A stretch of 64,000 bases of DNA from positions 1,054,001-1,118,000 of the forward strand of contig NZ_OZ034750.1 in the NCBI RefSeq assembly GCF_964028195.1. The letters are read 5' to 3'. The stretch is from Wolbachia endosymbiont (group A) of Pogonocherus hispidulus. Lineage in GTDB: Bacteria > Pseudomonadota > Alphaproteobacteria > Rickettsiales > Anaplasmataceae. A model generated the notes under the pieces. It saw only the letters and a list, made by a program, of their open reading frames with translations. It ran no database searches and was not told the origin of the DNA. A program made the translations under genes and the position numbers. Below, piece by piece: positions 35,130 through 44,942 of the stretch (the first letter of the stretch is position 1; the number at the start of each line of letters is the position of its first letter).

Positions 35130-36357
35130 TTATGTTCTAGCTATAACGTTAGCAGATTTCCAACATCCATTAATCTTATTGATGAATTTTGTTGGTATAG
35201 ATCTACCGTTTCTAAGTTCATATACTACTTGCAAGATATTTGTACGTTTATTGGGTTGAAATATTACTATTCCAGATGTATAAAAACTTCTTAAAGCGTT
35301 AGCACCAACGAGAGCTTGAAATGGATTCTTTTCCAATATAGAGGTAGGTACTTTTTTGGTGTGATTTGTGATGATTATTCCAGCCATAGGATTAATCTTG
35401 GAACGTAGTTTTTCTATTGCATGCTGCAGACCATAGTTAACGGAATTATAAGGAGAATCAATCACAACTAAATCAAACTTTTCCTCTACCATATTTTTTA
35501 TTTTTTCTATATCTTCTTCATTTAAGGTCAAATTCATCTTGTTCGTCACAATTAAGTTTTCTGTTGCTAAATGAGGAAGTTTGTTGAGTTGTTGTATACG
35601 TTCTCTAATGTAATCATATTCCATTTCGTTTTGTAGATAGAATATTTTTAGCGGTCTTGTAGGCTTCATGCCAAGAAATGATCTTCCTGCTGCCAGATGT
35701 ACTAATAGAGAAAGAAGAAAATGACTTTTGCCAATCTTTGGAGTACCACCTATGACCAAAAGACCACCTGGTGTCAAAATTCTTGGGCCTATTATATCTT
35801 GTGGCATTGGTGATTTGTCATTTAAGTAATGGTTTACAGAAAATGCTTTTCCTTCGTTTTGTTTTTCTTGTAATATGGAACTTCTTTCATCTTTACTGTT
35901 CAACCATGTTTCAGCAGAATCTATATTACCTTTAACTAAAGTCCAAAGGTCTATTATATTTCCTTTCTTTTCTTCGATCAGGTTGTACCAATTTCCTGCA
36001 TTTTCTCCTTCCATTTCTACTGCCAATATAGAATTTATTTTGGTAAGATTTGCCTTCAGGTAACAAATAAGATAAACAATCTTTGATATTATTAATTAAT
36101 AATGATTTTATTTTTAAAGCATTTTTAGATGAAAAATCCATAAAATTCTCCTTGTTTATTCCAAATTTGTTCAACATATTTTTTAGACGTTTAAAGTCAA
36201 GATTAGCCAGCTCACAAACAGTTTCAAAAGATCGTGAGCGAATCCATTGACAAGCCTCTTTTTTAAGTTTAGGGTTTTTTCCTGCTGCATCCTGAATAGC
36301 TCTAGTAATAACAGCAGCCCACAACTTTCCTTCGTCATACTTCAAAATGGCAACCAA
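35130..36357 (-). pseudogene. Frameshifted RepA-like ATPase with primase-type N-terminus
   Basis: Two frames together make one protein. 36357-~36020 gives an N-terminal part (LWAAVITRAIQDAAGKNPKL; INNIKDCLSYLLPEGKSYQN, KFYIGS). From 36026 on another frame resumes with NAGNWYNLIEEKKGNIIDLW and an ATPase (LVIGGTPKIGKSHFLLSLLV; FDLVVIDSPYNSVNY; IIITNHTKK). The break is at about 36020. The ATPase portion alone has a possible ATG at 36026 and could be made separately. It is paralogous to 36880-37668 and to the N-terminus of the primase-helicase. Confidence 0.75.
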
Positions 36358-36842
36358 TCATCTTGAAAACTTTTTTGTAATTCTGGAGTAATAACTGTAG
36401 TAATCCTATTTCTATCTCCGTATGTATTATTAGTTTCAACGCCTACTTTCGCTGTAAACTCTAAATCGTTGAAATCAGCTATAGAGTTGATTTTTCTAGC
36501 AGTAACTGCTTTCTCTGAAGTGTCATTTGCATGAATATTTCTGGATGATTCCAAAATACTACGCAGCATAGAACGTCCAGATTCTCCCCAGATGTCTTCT
36601 TCACCTTCTGCTTTGCCATTTTTGATACCTATAATCTGAAAAATCTTGCGTTTTGCATATGGACCTTCAGTGACAGTAAATTCAGTATTTAAATAGATGC
36701 TGCCAGTAGTGTAGTTTTTAGTGAACCAATTTTCATAACCTCCAGGCTTTATTGCCATTTTTACCTTGACTATTGTACCTTTCGGTATTAAACTGCTCTG
36801 CAGTTTTGCATTATTAAAATCAGTTAAAAAATCTTGTAGCAT
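36342..36842 (-). CDS. Possible single-strand-DNA-binding protein (DUF669-like)
   Basis: The 166-residue protein has LIPKGTIVKVKMAIKPGGYE, then IYLNTEFTVTEGPYAKRKIF and an OB-like beta pattern, ending ELQKSFQDDWLPF. Proteins of this look accompany Sak4-type ATPases in many phages and bind single-stranded DNA. Here it also lies in an operon with such an ATPase (38501). The stop overlaps the next gene's start by 16 bases. The family call is by pattern only. Confidence 0.5.
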   Translation of the reverse strand: MLQDFLTDFNNAKLQSSLIPKGTIVKVKMAIKPGGYENWFTKNYTTGSIYLNTEFTVTEGPYAKRKIFQIIGIKNGKAEGEEDIWGESGRSMLRSILESSRNIHANDTSEKAVTARKINSIADFNDLEFTAKVGVETNNTYGDRNRITTVITPELQKSFQDDWLPF

Positions 36843-36879
36843 ACGCTCTCCTATAAGTTGACTTTAAAGTGAAAGTTAG

Positions 36880-37668
36880 CTATTCCATTAGCTGCCAATG
36901 ACCATTTATCTTATCGACAAGTTTGTTTGGCACGCGTTCACCATTGCGAAGCTCAAATACTATCTGGCGTGCACTGCTTTCTTCATCATGAGCAAACATC
37001 ACCATACCAGTACTGTAAAATCCACGTAAAGATCCAGCACCACTTAGGCCTTGAAATGGATCTTCTTCGAGCATCTTTTTCGATAATTTTTTTGTATGAT
37101 GAGTAAGTACAATACAAGCATCTGGATTGACAGCACTGCGTAGCTTTTCAAGAGTCTTTTGCAGAAAAAACAACATAGCACTATTGTCATTTTCATTTCC
37201 ATATTCACTGCTAAAGATGTTACGTAATGGATCTATGGCCAAAACATCAGGTTTAAAGCGTTCATTTACAATCTCCTTAATTTCACTTATTTCATCATGA
37301 TTAAATGATAAGTGCACTTTTGGCGTAATGATTAAGTTGTTAGCAGCTACATTCAAAAGTTCATTATCAAGTTGTTGCAAACGTTCTTTCATATATTCAT
37401 ATTCAATTTCAGTTTGCATGTAGAAAATTTTTAAAGGTCTATTTGAAACCATACCAAGAAAAGGAACACCTGCAGCCATATGAACGAGCCATGAAATCAA
37501 AAAGTCACTTTTGCCGATTTTAGGTGGGCCACCCAGTACCAATAAGCCTCTTTTTGTTAAAATTCTTGGTGAGATTATATCCTCTGGTATTGGCGATCGA
37601 TCGTTCAAGTATTCTTTCACACTGAAAAAAGGAATTTTTTGACCAATAGTTAAAAAGTTTTGTAGCAT
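36880..37668 (-). CDS. RepA-like RecA-fold ATPase
   Basis: The 262-residue protein has Walker A LVLGGPPKIGKSDFLISWLV, a signature region RPLKIFYMQTEIEYEYMKER, Walker B FKPDVLAIDPLRNIFSSEYG, and CIVLTHHTKKLSKKML. It matches hexameric RepA-type helicases but lacks the primase N-terminus of its paralogue at 33064. It is probably the intact version of the frameshifted neighbour at 35130. It likely has a role in phage replication. Confidence 0.85.
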   Translation of the reverse strand: MLQNFLTIGQKIPFFSVKEYLNDRSPIPEDIISPRILTKRGLLVLGGPPKIGKSDFLISWLVHMAAGVPFLGMVSNRPLKIFYMQTEIEYEYMKERLQQLDNELLNVAANNLIITPKVHLSFNHDEISEIKEIVNERFKPDVLAIDPLRNIFSSEYGNENDNSAMLFFLQKTLEKLRSAVNPDACIVLTHHTKKLSKKMLEEDPFQGLSGAGSLRGFYSTGMVMFAHDEESSARQIVFELRNGERVPNKLVDKINGHWQLME

Positions 37669-37679
37669 ATAATAACCTC

Positions 37680-38501
37680 CTATATGTTGGGCGTGACAGG
37701 TTGAATTGCAAAAGCTTTAGTTTTAATTTTTTTAAGAAGTTTTCCTAGATGCGGTTCTTCAACCATATTAAGGCAACCACTTCGATCTTTAGCAGGATAT
37801 CCCCAAGAATTAATCGTCTGACAGACAAATGAACGAACCTCTGTACCATCATCTTTCTTGATTCCAACCATACTGATTACCTCATCAACAATACCTGGAA
37901 TTTCACTTGCAGTTTTAGCTCCTTCACATTGAGGTAGCCAAGTTGAGCGATTGAAATCATCGAGGTATTGTCCAAGAGTTCCAACTGTAATGATGTCTTT
38001 ATTTGGAATATGTTGAAACTGATTGAGCCAAGCCATCATTTCTTGAGCAAGTAACCCGTAAGCAGCTCTCATATCTTGTTTTCCTGATCTTTCAGAAAAA
38101 GCTTCAGGTTGCATTTTTGCCCACAATAGACATAAACGCGAGGCTACTGTAATACTATCGATAAAAATACATCGATACTTGAGAAACTCTGAAGCAAGCT
38201 CTTTGTATTTACTGGATACATGCTCATAGTGTTTTTGGCTATATGCTGAGTCAGATTTTAACGCAGGATTAGGACCACCTATGAGACATGCAATATCTCT
38301 TGCCTCATTCCAAGTACGAATACTTACAGAATCCCCTTGCCAATCTTGAACAGCAAGTAAACCTGCCTCAAAATCAAGACAAAGTGTTGGTTCATTTATG
38401 GTCTTTAAGAGACTAGTTTTACCTATACCATAAGGACCAAAGATGACCATTTTTATACCTGTTTGAACTTTTAGCCGTTCATTGCTGTTCATTATTTTCA
38501 T
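37680..38501 (-). CDS. Sak4-like ATPase (phage recombination)
   Basis: The 273-residue protein has Walker A VIFGPYGIGKTSLLKTI, a core strand LCLDFEAGLLAVQDW, and Walker B YRCIFIDSITVASRLC. AAYGLLAQEMMAWLNQFQHI further on is typical of the phage AAA_24 / Sak4 RecA-like single-strand-annealing group. It is the first gene of the replication operon. GGGAG precedes the ATG and promoter-like motif copy 2 lies 20 bases upstream. A DUF669-like partner is two genes downstream. Confidence 0.8.
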   Translation of the reverse strand: MKIMNSNERLKVQTGIKMVIFGPYGIGKTSLLKTINEPTLCLDFEAGLLAVQDWQGDSVSIRTWNEARDIACLIGGPNPALKSDSAYSQKHYEHVSSKYKELASEFLKYRCIFIDSITVASRLCLLWAKMQPEAFSERSGKQDMRAAYGLLAQEMMAWLNQFQHIPNKDIITVGTLGQYLDDFNRSTWLPQCEGAKTASEIPGIVDEVISMVGIKKDDGTEVRSFVCQTINSWGYPAKDRSGCLNMVEEPHLGKLLKKIKTKAFAIQPVTPNI

Positions 38502-38520
38502 TTTTCTCCCAGTACCTAAA

Positions 38521-38560
38521 TATATATGTACGATGACCTAGGCAATTCGTCCGCAATTTG
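38521..38560 (-). promoter_or_regulatory. Conserved prophage promoter-like motif, copy 2 (replication operon)
   Basis: On the minus strand it reads CAAATTGCGGACGAATTG, a gap containing TAGG, then TCATCGTACATATATA. It shares GCGGACGAATT and CGTACATATATA with copies 1 and 3; the gap is one base longer. The Sak4-like gene starts 20 bases downstream with GGGAG as its ribosome-binding site. Confidence 0.7.
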
Positions 38561-38594
38561 CAAAAAAAAATTTTGAGCAAATATAATCGAGAGC

Positions 38595-39089
38595 TTATAA
38601 CTTCTCTAAAACTGAGAATTTATCGCGTATTCGTTCTAGTGTGCGATAGATAGTTGTCTTTGGTATTTTGGTTATTACAGAAACTTCAGTAATAGTAAAT
38701 ACCTTAAGTAATTGACATAAATTACTATCTTTTTCAGACAAAGTTGAAATTATATTATTTATGTCAGTGCGAATTATCGCTTCGATTTCCGAGTTCCTAT
38801 GATCTGGAATATCGTCGTTTATATCATCAAAAGTTATATTACGTTTTAGACATAACTGATTGCGTAACATATTGCGAGCACAATAATTAGCTAATCTAGC
38901 AACGAAAGTACTAAAACTACTTCTTTTCTCATCGTGCTGGTTAAGATATTGCCAAACCTGACAAAAAAGCTCTTGTTCTATATCTTCGAGACTTTCGTTA
39001 ATAAAACAGCTTTTGGATTTAAGGCGCGAAGCTTGAAATCTCACATGTTTAACAATTGTAGAATCGATTCCTTGATAAGAATTCTTCAT
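38595..39089 (-). CDS. Phage-encoded sigma-70-family factor
   Basis: The start MKNSYQGIDSTIVKHVRFQA at 39089 is preferred because conserved region 2 begins soon after. Region 2 has SLEDIEQELFCQVWQYLNQH and SSFSTFVARLANYCARNM. Region 4 near the end has VFTITEVSVITKIPKTTIYR, an H-T-H that reads the -35 box. The ~164-residue size and lack of regions 1 and 3 fit an ECF-like or phage sigma factor. Three near-identical promoter-like motifs lie within 6.7 kb. Confidence 0.85.
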   Translation of the reverse strand: MKNSYQGIDSTIVKHVRFQASRLKSKSCFINESLEDIEQELFCQVWQYLNQHDEKRSSFSTFVARLANYCARNMLRNQLCLKRNITFDDINDDIPDHRNSEIEAIIRTDINNIISTLSEKDSNLCQLLKVFTITEVSVITKIPKTTIYRTLERIRDKFSVLEKL

Positions 39090-39129
39090 AAAAACTCCAA
39101 AAGTTTCATGAATAGAGATTTTTACCAAG

Positions 39130-39593
39130 ACTTTGTATGACTAATTTATTATAAAAAAGTAGTAATAATTTTTTTATCTAAAAGAATAAAATCTTTAAAA
39201 ATTAAAATAAGATTTAAACGTTTTGATACACTACTGAAGCTACTTTTTCATAGGTAAAAAACTACCAATTTCGTACCTAATTTCTGAGTTACTAATTAGT
39301 ATTTCAGAAAGCAGTAATCGTTAAGTTATTGATAATATTGTCTTTTTTATGTTCTATTCCTAAAAGCCGTTTCTAAAGTTAAGTGGCTAAAATCGGCCAG
39401 TAAAGAGGGTTTACGGATTACTGAAGTCTTATATATATTATATATATATTTAAATACAGGTAAAATATAATATATGATAATATAATAATATAAATATTGG
39501 CGTAATATAAGTTATGTAAAATAGTTATTAAGATAAGTAAAGATGAAAAAAACTCAAATGGCAGGATATGAAATTTTTTTTAATTTTTTTTCA
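39130..39593. other. AT-rich divergent intergenic region
   Basis: About 460 bases between the sigma gene and the motif of the RuvC-like gene contain no credible gene. The part around 39420-39500 is almost only A and T with TATATATA runs. A phage replication origin or the sigma gene's own promoter could sit here. Neither could be identified. Confidence 0.5.
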
Positions 39594-39640
39594 AAATTGC
39601 GGACGAATTTGCGAGTCATCGTACATATATATTATACAGG
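39594..39640 (+). promoter_or_regulatory. Conserved prophage promoter-like motif, copy 3 (plus-strand operon)
   Basis: The sequence is AAATTGCGGACGAATTTG, then CGAGTCATCGTACATATA, followed by TATTATACAGGG. It matches copies 1 and 2 in the outer blocks although it faces the opposite way, toward the RuvC-like and methyltransferase genes. The coding start is about 35 bases past the motif. Confidence 0.7.
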
Positions 39641-39674
39641 GCATTGAACTTTAATTACACAAAGGAGTTTTTGT

Positions 39675-40133
39675 ACGTCAATCTTAACGCTAGATCTCGG
39701 CAAGCAAACCGGCTGGGCAATTCTAACAGATGGAGTAATTGAAAGTGGAAGCAAAAGCTTTCATGGTAGCCGTTTCAGTGGAGGTGGAATGTGTTTTTTA
39801 AGTTTTCACAATTGGCTTAATTCTTTGAAACATGAGTTCACTGCAGTGTACTTTGAGGAGGTGAGAAGACATTTAGGAACTGATGCAGCCCATTGCTACG
39901 GTGGGTTTCTTGCAGTGCTGTCTGCTTGGTGTGAAGAGAACAATATTCCCTACCAAGGTGTTAATGTTAAAACTATAAAACGCTTTATAGCAGGCAAAGG
40001 CAATGCAAGTAAGAGTGAAGTTATTGAAGCGATACGTGAAAAAAGTTTTTCACCTAGAGATGATAATGAGGCCGATGCTTTGGCATTAATGTTCTATATT
40101 AGTAAAGATATTAATAAGACGAAAAATCCATAA
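39675..40133 (+). CDS. RuvC-like Holliday-junction endonuclease, start codon unusual
   Basis: The product begins TSILTLDLGKQTGWAILTDG, giving the RuvC/RNase-H-fold catalytic D in LDLG. VYFEEVRRHLGTDAAHCYGG and DNEADALALM supply the later acidic residues. AAAGGAG at 39661-39667 is ideally spaced for ACG at 39675, but no ATG, GTG or TTG is in frame before 39789. Starting at 39789 would lose the catalytic aspartate. Either ACG initiates or the gene has lost its start. In phages such nucleases trim branched DNA before packaging. Confidence 0.7.
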   Translation, partial: TSILTLDLGKQTGWAILTDGVIESGSKSFHGSRFSGGGMCFLSFHNWLNSLKHEFTAVYFEEVRRHLGTDAAHCYGGFLAVLSAWCEENNIPYQGVNVKTIKRFIAGKGNASKSEVIEAIREKSFSPRDDNEADALALMFYISKDINKTKNP

Positions 40134-40236
40134 AAAGTGGGTCCTTTCAGCCAGAATGGCGGATTTGGTGGGTTCAACCCCAGGCCTTCTCTAGCGTCAG
40201 ATATATTTTGAATATTAACTTTTTAATTATTAAGAT

Positions 40237-40836
40237 ATGAATTTAGCAATCCACTACTATCCTACTCGAAACCTAGTTGAATATGAGCGTAACCCACGTA
40301 AAAATGACGATGTGGTCAACAGAATGTGTGCTTCTATTCGAGAATTTGGCTTTCGTATACCAATAGTTGCAAAAAGTGATGGCACTGTGGTTGATGGTCA
40401 TTTAAGACTTAAAGCAGCAAGAAAACTTGGTATGGAAAGTATACCAGTGGTCTTAAGTGATAATTTAAATGAACCACAAACTAAAGCTTTTCGATTACTG
40501 GCAAATCAATCAGCTAATTGGGCAAAGTGGGATGATGAGCTTTTAAAAGTGGAAATTCAAGAGTTAGAAGATTTGCAGTTTGACCTAAAAATGACAGGAT
40601 TTGAATTGGAAAAAGTTCAAAACTTTCTTGATGATTTAGATAGTGAAGAAGAAGATCTTTCTGACTTAGTTGTTGATGAAAAAAAGGTAGAAGTAACAAA
40701 ACCAGGGAATTTATGGATTTTAGGTGATCATCGAATCTATTGTGGTGATAGCTCTGTAGTTGAATCATATAAAGCGCTGTTAGATGATAAAATGGCAGAC
40801 ATTACTGTTTGTGATCCTCCATATAACGTTGATTAT
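40237..40836 (+). pseudogene. ParB-domain DNA methyltransferase, 5' part, cut by a group II intron
   Basis: The first ~200 residues have a ParB-like N-terminal domain (VEYERNPRKNDDVVNRMCAS; DGTVVDGHLRLKAARKLGM). The start of an N6-adenine/N4-cytosine methyltransferase follows (GDHRIYCGDSS; DITVCDPPYNVDY with the catalytic DPPY). The gene stops right after this motif, where the group II intron begins. No methyltransferase continuation exists after the intron, so the catalytic domain is incomplete. WO prophages usually place this gene before the packaging genes. Confidence 0.85.
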
Positions 40837-41447
40837 GTTGCGACGCGAAGGCGTCAGAAGTAGCTGTTTCTCAGGATTTTCTAGGTTTTCTTAGAAAGAT
40901 CAAGAAGAAACCGTCCGTGTTGCCGGATGAATCTAGGGGCATGAATTAAGTAGCTGCCCTGACAATGTAACAAAGCATTATGCGGGATACAAATTGCAAA
41001 AGGCGTATTCTCCCTCAAACCATACAGAGGGTAAGTGCTAGATAGTGAATAAGGTGAAGGTAACTGAACCTGTGATAAAGACCGTAAACGTTGACAAGCG
41101 AAAGCGGTTGATACGCTTGGGCCAAAAGGCATTGGAAGCAGGAGGAACATCTCGTAGTTGTGTTCCCGTAACCTATAAGCTTCTCGGTCGACAGCAGGCA
41201 CCTAAGTTCACAAGCTACTTTTGGGGAAGCGTGGAAACCCTGTACTTGCTCCCTACCATAGTGGGGACAGCAAACTGTAAGGAATGCTTATGGCAGTGCA
41301 GGTTTGGGATGTCGGAAAAAGCAAAGGTCTCACTGTAATGGTGGGAATACCAGTTGAAACATTACTGGACATAAAAGTGTGCCCACGTCCGATAGGTCTT
41401 TCTTTGTAAGAGATTTTGGAGAACTTTTTATATATGAGGAAAAGCAA

Positions 41448-42267
41448 ATGACAACACTGACATATTCAGCGATTGGTGCATCCTCTACACCTACAATTAC
41501 ATGGGAATCTATTAATTGGACTAAAGTGATAATAGGTGTCAAAAAGCTCCAGATGCGTATTGCAAAGGCTGTTCGAGAAAGAAGGTACGGCAAAGTGAAA
41601 GCTTTGCAATGGATATTGACACATTCGTTTACTGCAAAACTTTTGGCTGTTAAACGAGTCACTCAAAATCAAGGAAAAAACACCCCTGGGGTTGATGGCT
41701 TAGTTTGGCGCACACCGCAACAAAAGATCAAAGCTGTTCAATCGTTAAAGCGTCGAGGATATTGCGTCCAACCGCTCCGACGAGTATGGATTCCAAAAAG
41801 AGCAGGAAAAAAACGTCCTTTGGGAATACCAACTATGAAGGATCGGGCAATGCAGGCTCTTTATCTGCAAGCACTTGAACCAGTTTCAGAATCAATTTTA
41901 GATCGTCATGCCTATGGTTTTCGGCATAAAAGATCAGCTGCTGATGCTATTGACCAATGTTTTAAAACGTTGTGCCAAAAAGTATCGGCACCATGGATCC
42001 TAGAAGCAGATATCAAATCTTGTTATGACTCCATTAGTCATGCATGGCTTTTAGAACACTGCCCTATGGATAAGAAAATTCTGAAAAAATGGCTGACAGC
42101 AGGATACATGGATAAGAACACTTTTTATATCACTAAAGAAGGTACTCCTCAAGGAGGGATCATCTCTCCTACACTGATGAATATTACCCTTAGAGGCTTA
42201 GAAAAGACAGCCCAAAAATCTGCCTTTTGGCGCGATAAGGTTAATACTACCGCCTACGCAGATGACT
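41448..42267 (+). CDS. Outer-intron reverse transcriptase, 5' part
   Basis: The start MTTLTYSAIGASSTPTITWE at 41448 follows GAGGAAAAG. RT blocks run in order: QGKNTPGVDGLVWRTPQQ, RHAYGFRHKRSAADAI, ILEADIKSCYDSISHAWL, EGTPQGGIISPTLMNITL, and TTAYADD. The frame is broken immediately after the catalytic YADD at 42267 by the inner intron (GTGCGCC). The continuation is at 44113. Confidence 0.88.
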
Positions 42268-44112
42268 GTGCGCCGTAGAAACACGGAAAGTGTTGAAGCT
42301 GTGCAGTAGATGAGGGAGGGCCCCTCGGAGCCGGTTTGCAAGAGCAGGCTTCAAACAGCCATAAGCTGCTTTGGTAAAGAGCTAAGGTAGTGAGCGTTAT
42401 GGAAAAGGCACAATTATGTGTCATGTATGAAATAGAGAGACGAACGCAAGTGAACCACTGATGAAGTGTCGAAAGCGTAGAGACGACGTCAAAACCAGGG
42501 GGTAGTCGTTAACCTGGGATGAATCTACAGGGAGCTTGTTTACTGGGTAGGTGGCGTCCGGCATAAAAGTGGCGTGAATCTATTTTAGGCTATTGCATGG
42601 AACTACGGGAACCTGTCGTTTCGATGAAAAGGGAGAAGTCCAAAGAGCTGATCTCTGAGGATGAGAGTACCGATGCGAAAAACAGGGGCGGATTAGCTCG
42701 TAGTAGCGAAGAAGTTTCTGTAATGGAAATGGAGTGAAGGGGCTAAGTTATTTAGTTTTAATTATTTATCAACCGAAAGGGAGGAGTTAATGAATGAAAC
42801 AAAGTCTTTTGATATACCAAAGCAACTTATTTGGAGAGCTTATAAACAAGTATCGAAAAATAAAGGTGCAGCAGGTGTAGATGAGGTCTCGATAACAAAG
42901 TTTGAAGAAAATCTAAAGGATAATCTATACAAATTATGGAATCGGATGTCATCCGGAAGTTATTTTCCAGAGCCGGTAAAAGCTGTTGCGATACCAAAAG
43001 ATACAGGAGGGCAAAGAATTTTATGTGTGCCTTCAGTATTCGACAGGATAGCGCAAACAGCAGCTACAATGTATCTTGAGCCGTTAGTAGAACCGAAATT
43101 TCACGAAGATTCATATGGTTATAGACCAAATAAGTCTGCGCTGGATGCGGTATACACAGCACGGAAGAGATGTTGGAAAAATGATTGGACGGTAGATCTT
43201 GATATATCTGGATTTTTCGACAATCTGGACCACGATTTAGCACTGCAGGCTATCAAGAAACACACAGACTGCAAATGGGTCATACTGTATGTTGAGAGGT
43301 GGATGAAAGCCCCCATTCAGCAAGCAGATGGCAGTAGGGTAACAAGGGATAAAGGAGTTCCGCAAGGAGGTTCAATAAGCCCAATCATTTCAAGCATATT
43401 TATGCACCATGCGTTTGATATGTGGATGAAACAAAATTATCCAACAGTACCATTTGAAAGATATGTAGATGATGCGATAGTGCACTGCAGAACTAAAAGA
43501 CAGGCAGGATTTATGAAAGTAATGATTGAAGAAAGATTGGCTAAGTGTAAATTGAAGTTACATCCTGAAAAGACACAGATTGTGTACAGTAAGGATGATG
43601 ATAGAAAAGAACAATTTCCTAAACAAAGCTTTGATTTTCTAGGTTATACTTTTAGACCTAGAGTAGCAAAGAATAAGATGAGGAATTATTTCATCTCATT
43701 TCTACCTGCAATTAGTAACAAAGCCAAGAAGAAGATCAAGAAAACCATAAAGTCATGGAGAATACATCGGATTACATGGACCACACTAGAGGAAATATCG
43801 AAGAAAATAGATCCAATAGTCAGAGGCTGGTTTCAGTACTATGGCAGGTTTTATAAATCAGAGATGTATCCATCTCTCAGAAATATAGAGAGATACCTCA
43901 TAAGATGGGTCAGGACAAAATATAAGAAACTTCGTGATCACGGAAGACTAGCAAAGCAATTTCTAGGAAAAGTGAGAAAGAGGTCTCCAAGTATTTTCTA
44001 TCATTGGACACTTGGGTTAGGATCAAAAGGCTAAATAATGGGAGCTGTATAAGCCGAGAGGTTTCCGTGCAGTTCTGCGAGAGACTGGTGGGGAAGTTCC
44101 GCCGGTCTACTC
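42268..44112 (+). mobile_element. Inner group II intron inside the outer intron's YADD motif
   Basis: The inner intron starts GTGCGCCGTAG, matching the GUGYG rule. A domain V lies at 44042-44075 (GAGCTGT...CAGTTC) and a domain VI follows (GACTGGTGG with CCGCCGGTC). An end at 44112 restores the outer RT frame (YADD-F-LIILHESEE). An end at CTAC (44110) would fit the 3' AY rule better but breaks the frame by two bases. It encodes its own RT. Such an intron within an intron is a twintron. Confidence 0.82.
42790..44034 (+). CDS. Inner-intron reverse transcriptase/maturase
   Basis: The 414-residue protein follows GGGAGG. RT motifs are KGAAGVDEVSITKF, EDSYGYRPNKSALDAV, VDLDISGFFDNLDHDL, DKGVPQGGSISPIISSIF, and RYVDDAIVH (the catalytic YVDD). 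Maturase domain X has DPIVRGWFQYYGRF. No HNH endonuclease domain is seen. It is of a different subgroup from the outer intron's protein, and all motifs look intact. Confidence 0.92.
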   Translation: MNETKSFDIPKQLIWRAYKQVSKNKGAAGVDEVSITKFEENLKDNLYKLWNRMSSGSYFPEPVKAVAIPKDTGGQRILCVPSVFDRIAQTAATMYLEPLVEPKFHEDSYGYRPNKSALDAVYTARKRCWKNDWTVDLDISGFFDNLDHDLALQAIKKHTDCKWVILYVERWMKAPIQQADGSRVTRDKGVPQGGSISPIISSIFMHHAFDMWMKQNYPTVPFERYVDDAIVHCRTKRQAGFMKVMIEERLAKCKLKLHPEKTQIVYSKDDDRKEQFPKQSFDFLGYTFRPRVAKNKMRNYFISFLPAISNKAKKKIKKTIKSWRIHRITWTTLEEISKKIDPIVRGWFQYYGRFYKSEMYPSLRNIERYLIRWVRTKYKKLRDHGRLAKQFLGKVRKRSPSIFYHWTLGLGSKG

Positions 44113-44942
44113 TCCTTATCATTCTCCATGAAAGTGAAGAAATTATTCTTAGAGCGAAAACTTTAGTTGAAGAGTGGTTAAAAACCATTGGGTTGGAATT
44201 AAAACATTCAAAAACAAAAGTTTCCCACACGCTCAAACCTTACGGAGAACAAAAACCAGGTTTTGATTTTCTTGGATTTACAATACGACAATACCCAATA
44301 AAACGAGGTAGAAAAGATTACAAATTGCTAATTAAACCAAGTCGTAACTCTATAAAACAGCACGGGTTAGTTATAAAACATAAACTTAAAGCATTACGCA
44401 ACGCACCCCAGGAAACCGTAATAAAACAACTCAATCTTATAATAAGAGGATGGAGTCAATATTACACTCCTGCAGTGTCAAGCAAAGTCTTTGGTTCATT
44501 GGATAATGATACACACAAAAAACTTTGGAAATGGGCAGTCTTTAGGCATCATAACAAAGGAAAAAGCTGGATTAAGAGGAAGTACTTTAAAAAATACGGC
44601 AATGATAACTGGCGATTCATGTTAAATGACAATCTATACCTTATTAAGCATAAGGATCATGCTATTAAATGGCACATTAAAGTGTCAGGAGACAGATCTC
44701 CTTATGATGGGAATTGGATATATTGGGCAAACCGTTCAAGGAGAGTACCAGGAAAATCACCAAGAGTAATAAAACTATTGAAATTACAACGAGGTAAATG
44801 TAACTGTTGTCAACTATATTTTAGGTCTGACGATGTAATTGAAGTACACCATAAAGACAAGAATAGGAACAACAATAATATTGCAAATTTATCTATGTTG
44901 CATGGACATTGTCATGATTACCTACATAAGAAGTGTGCATGA
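44113..44942 (+). CDS. Outer-intron reverse transcriptase, 3' part with HNH endonuclease
   Basis: The frame resumes right after the YADD of the 5' part: LIILHESEEIILRAKTLVEE, then the maturase domain (LNLIIRGWSQYYTPAVSSKV). A C-terminal HNH nuclease has paired cysteines (KCNCCQLYF) and VIEVHHKDKNRNNNN. With the 5' part it gives 549 residues, the usual length of an HNH-bearing group II maturase. It can be made only if the inner intron splices. Confidence 0.85.

Noticed and set aside
40140..40236. A tRNA-like T-arm (GGGTTCAACCCC) between the RuvC-like and methyltransferase genes
   Set aside because: No acceptor stem, D-arm or anticodon arm of the right spacing could be found around it.
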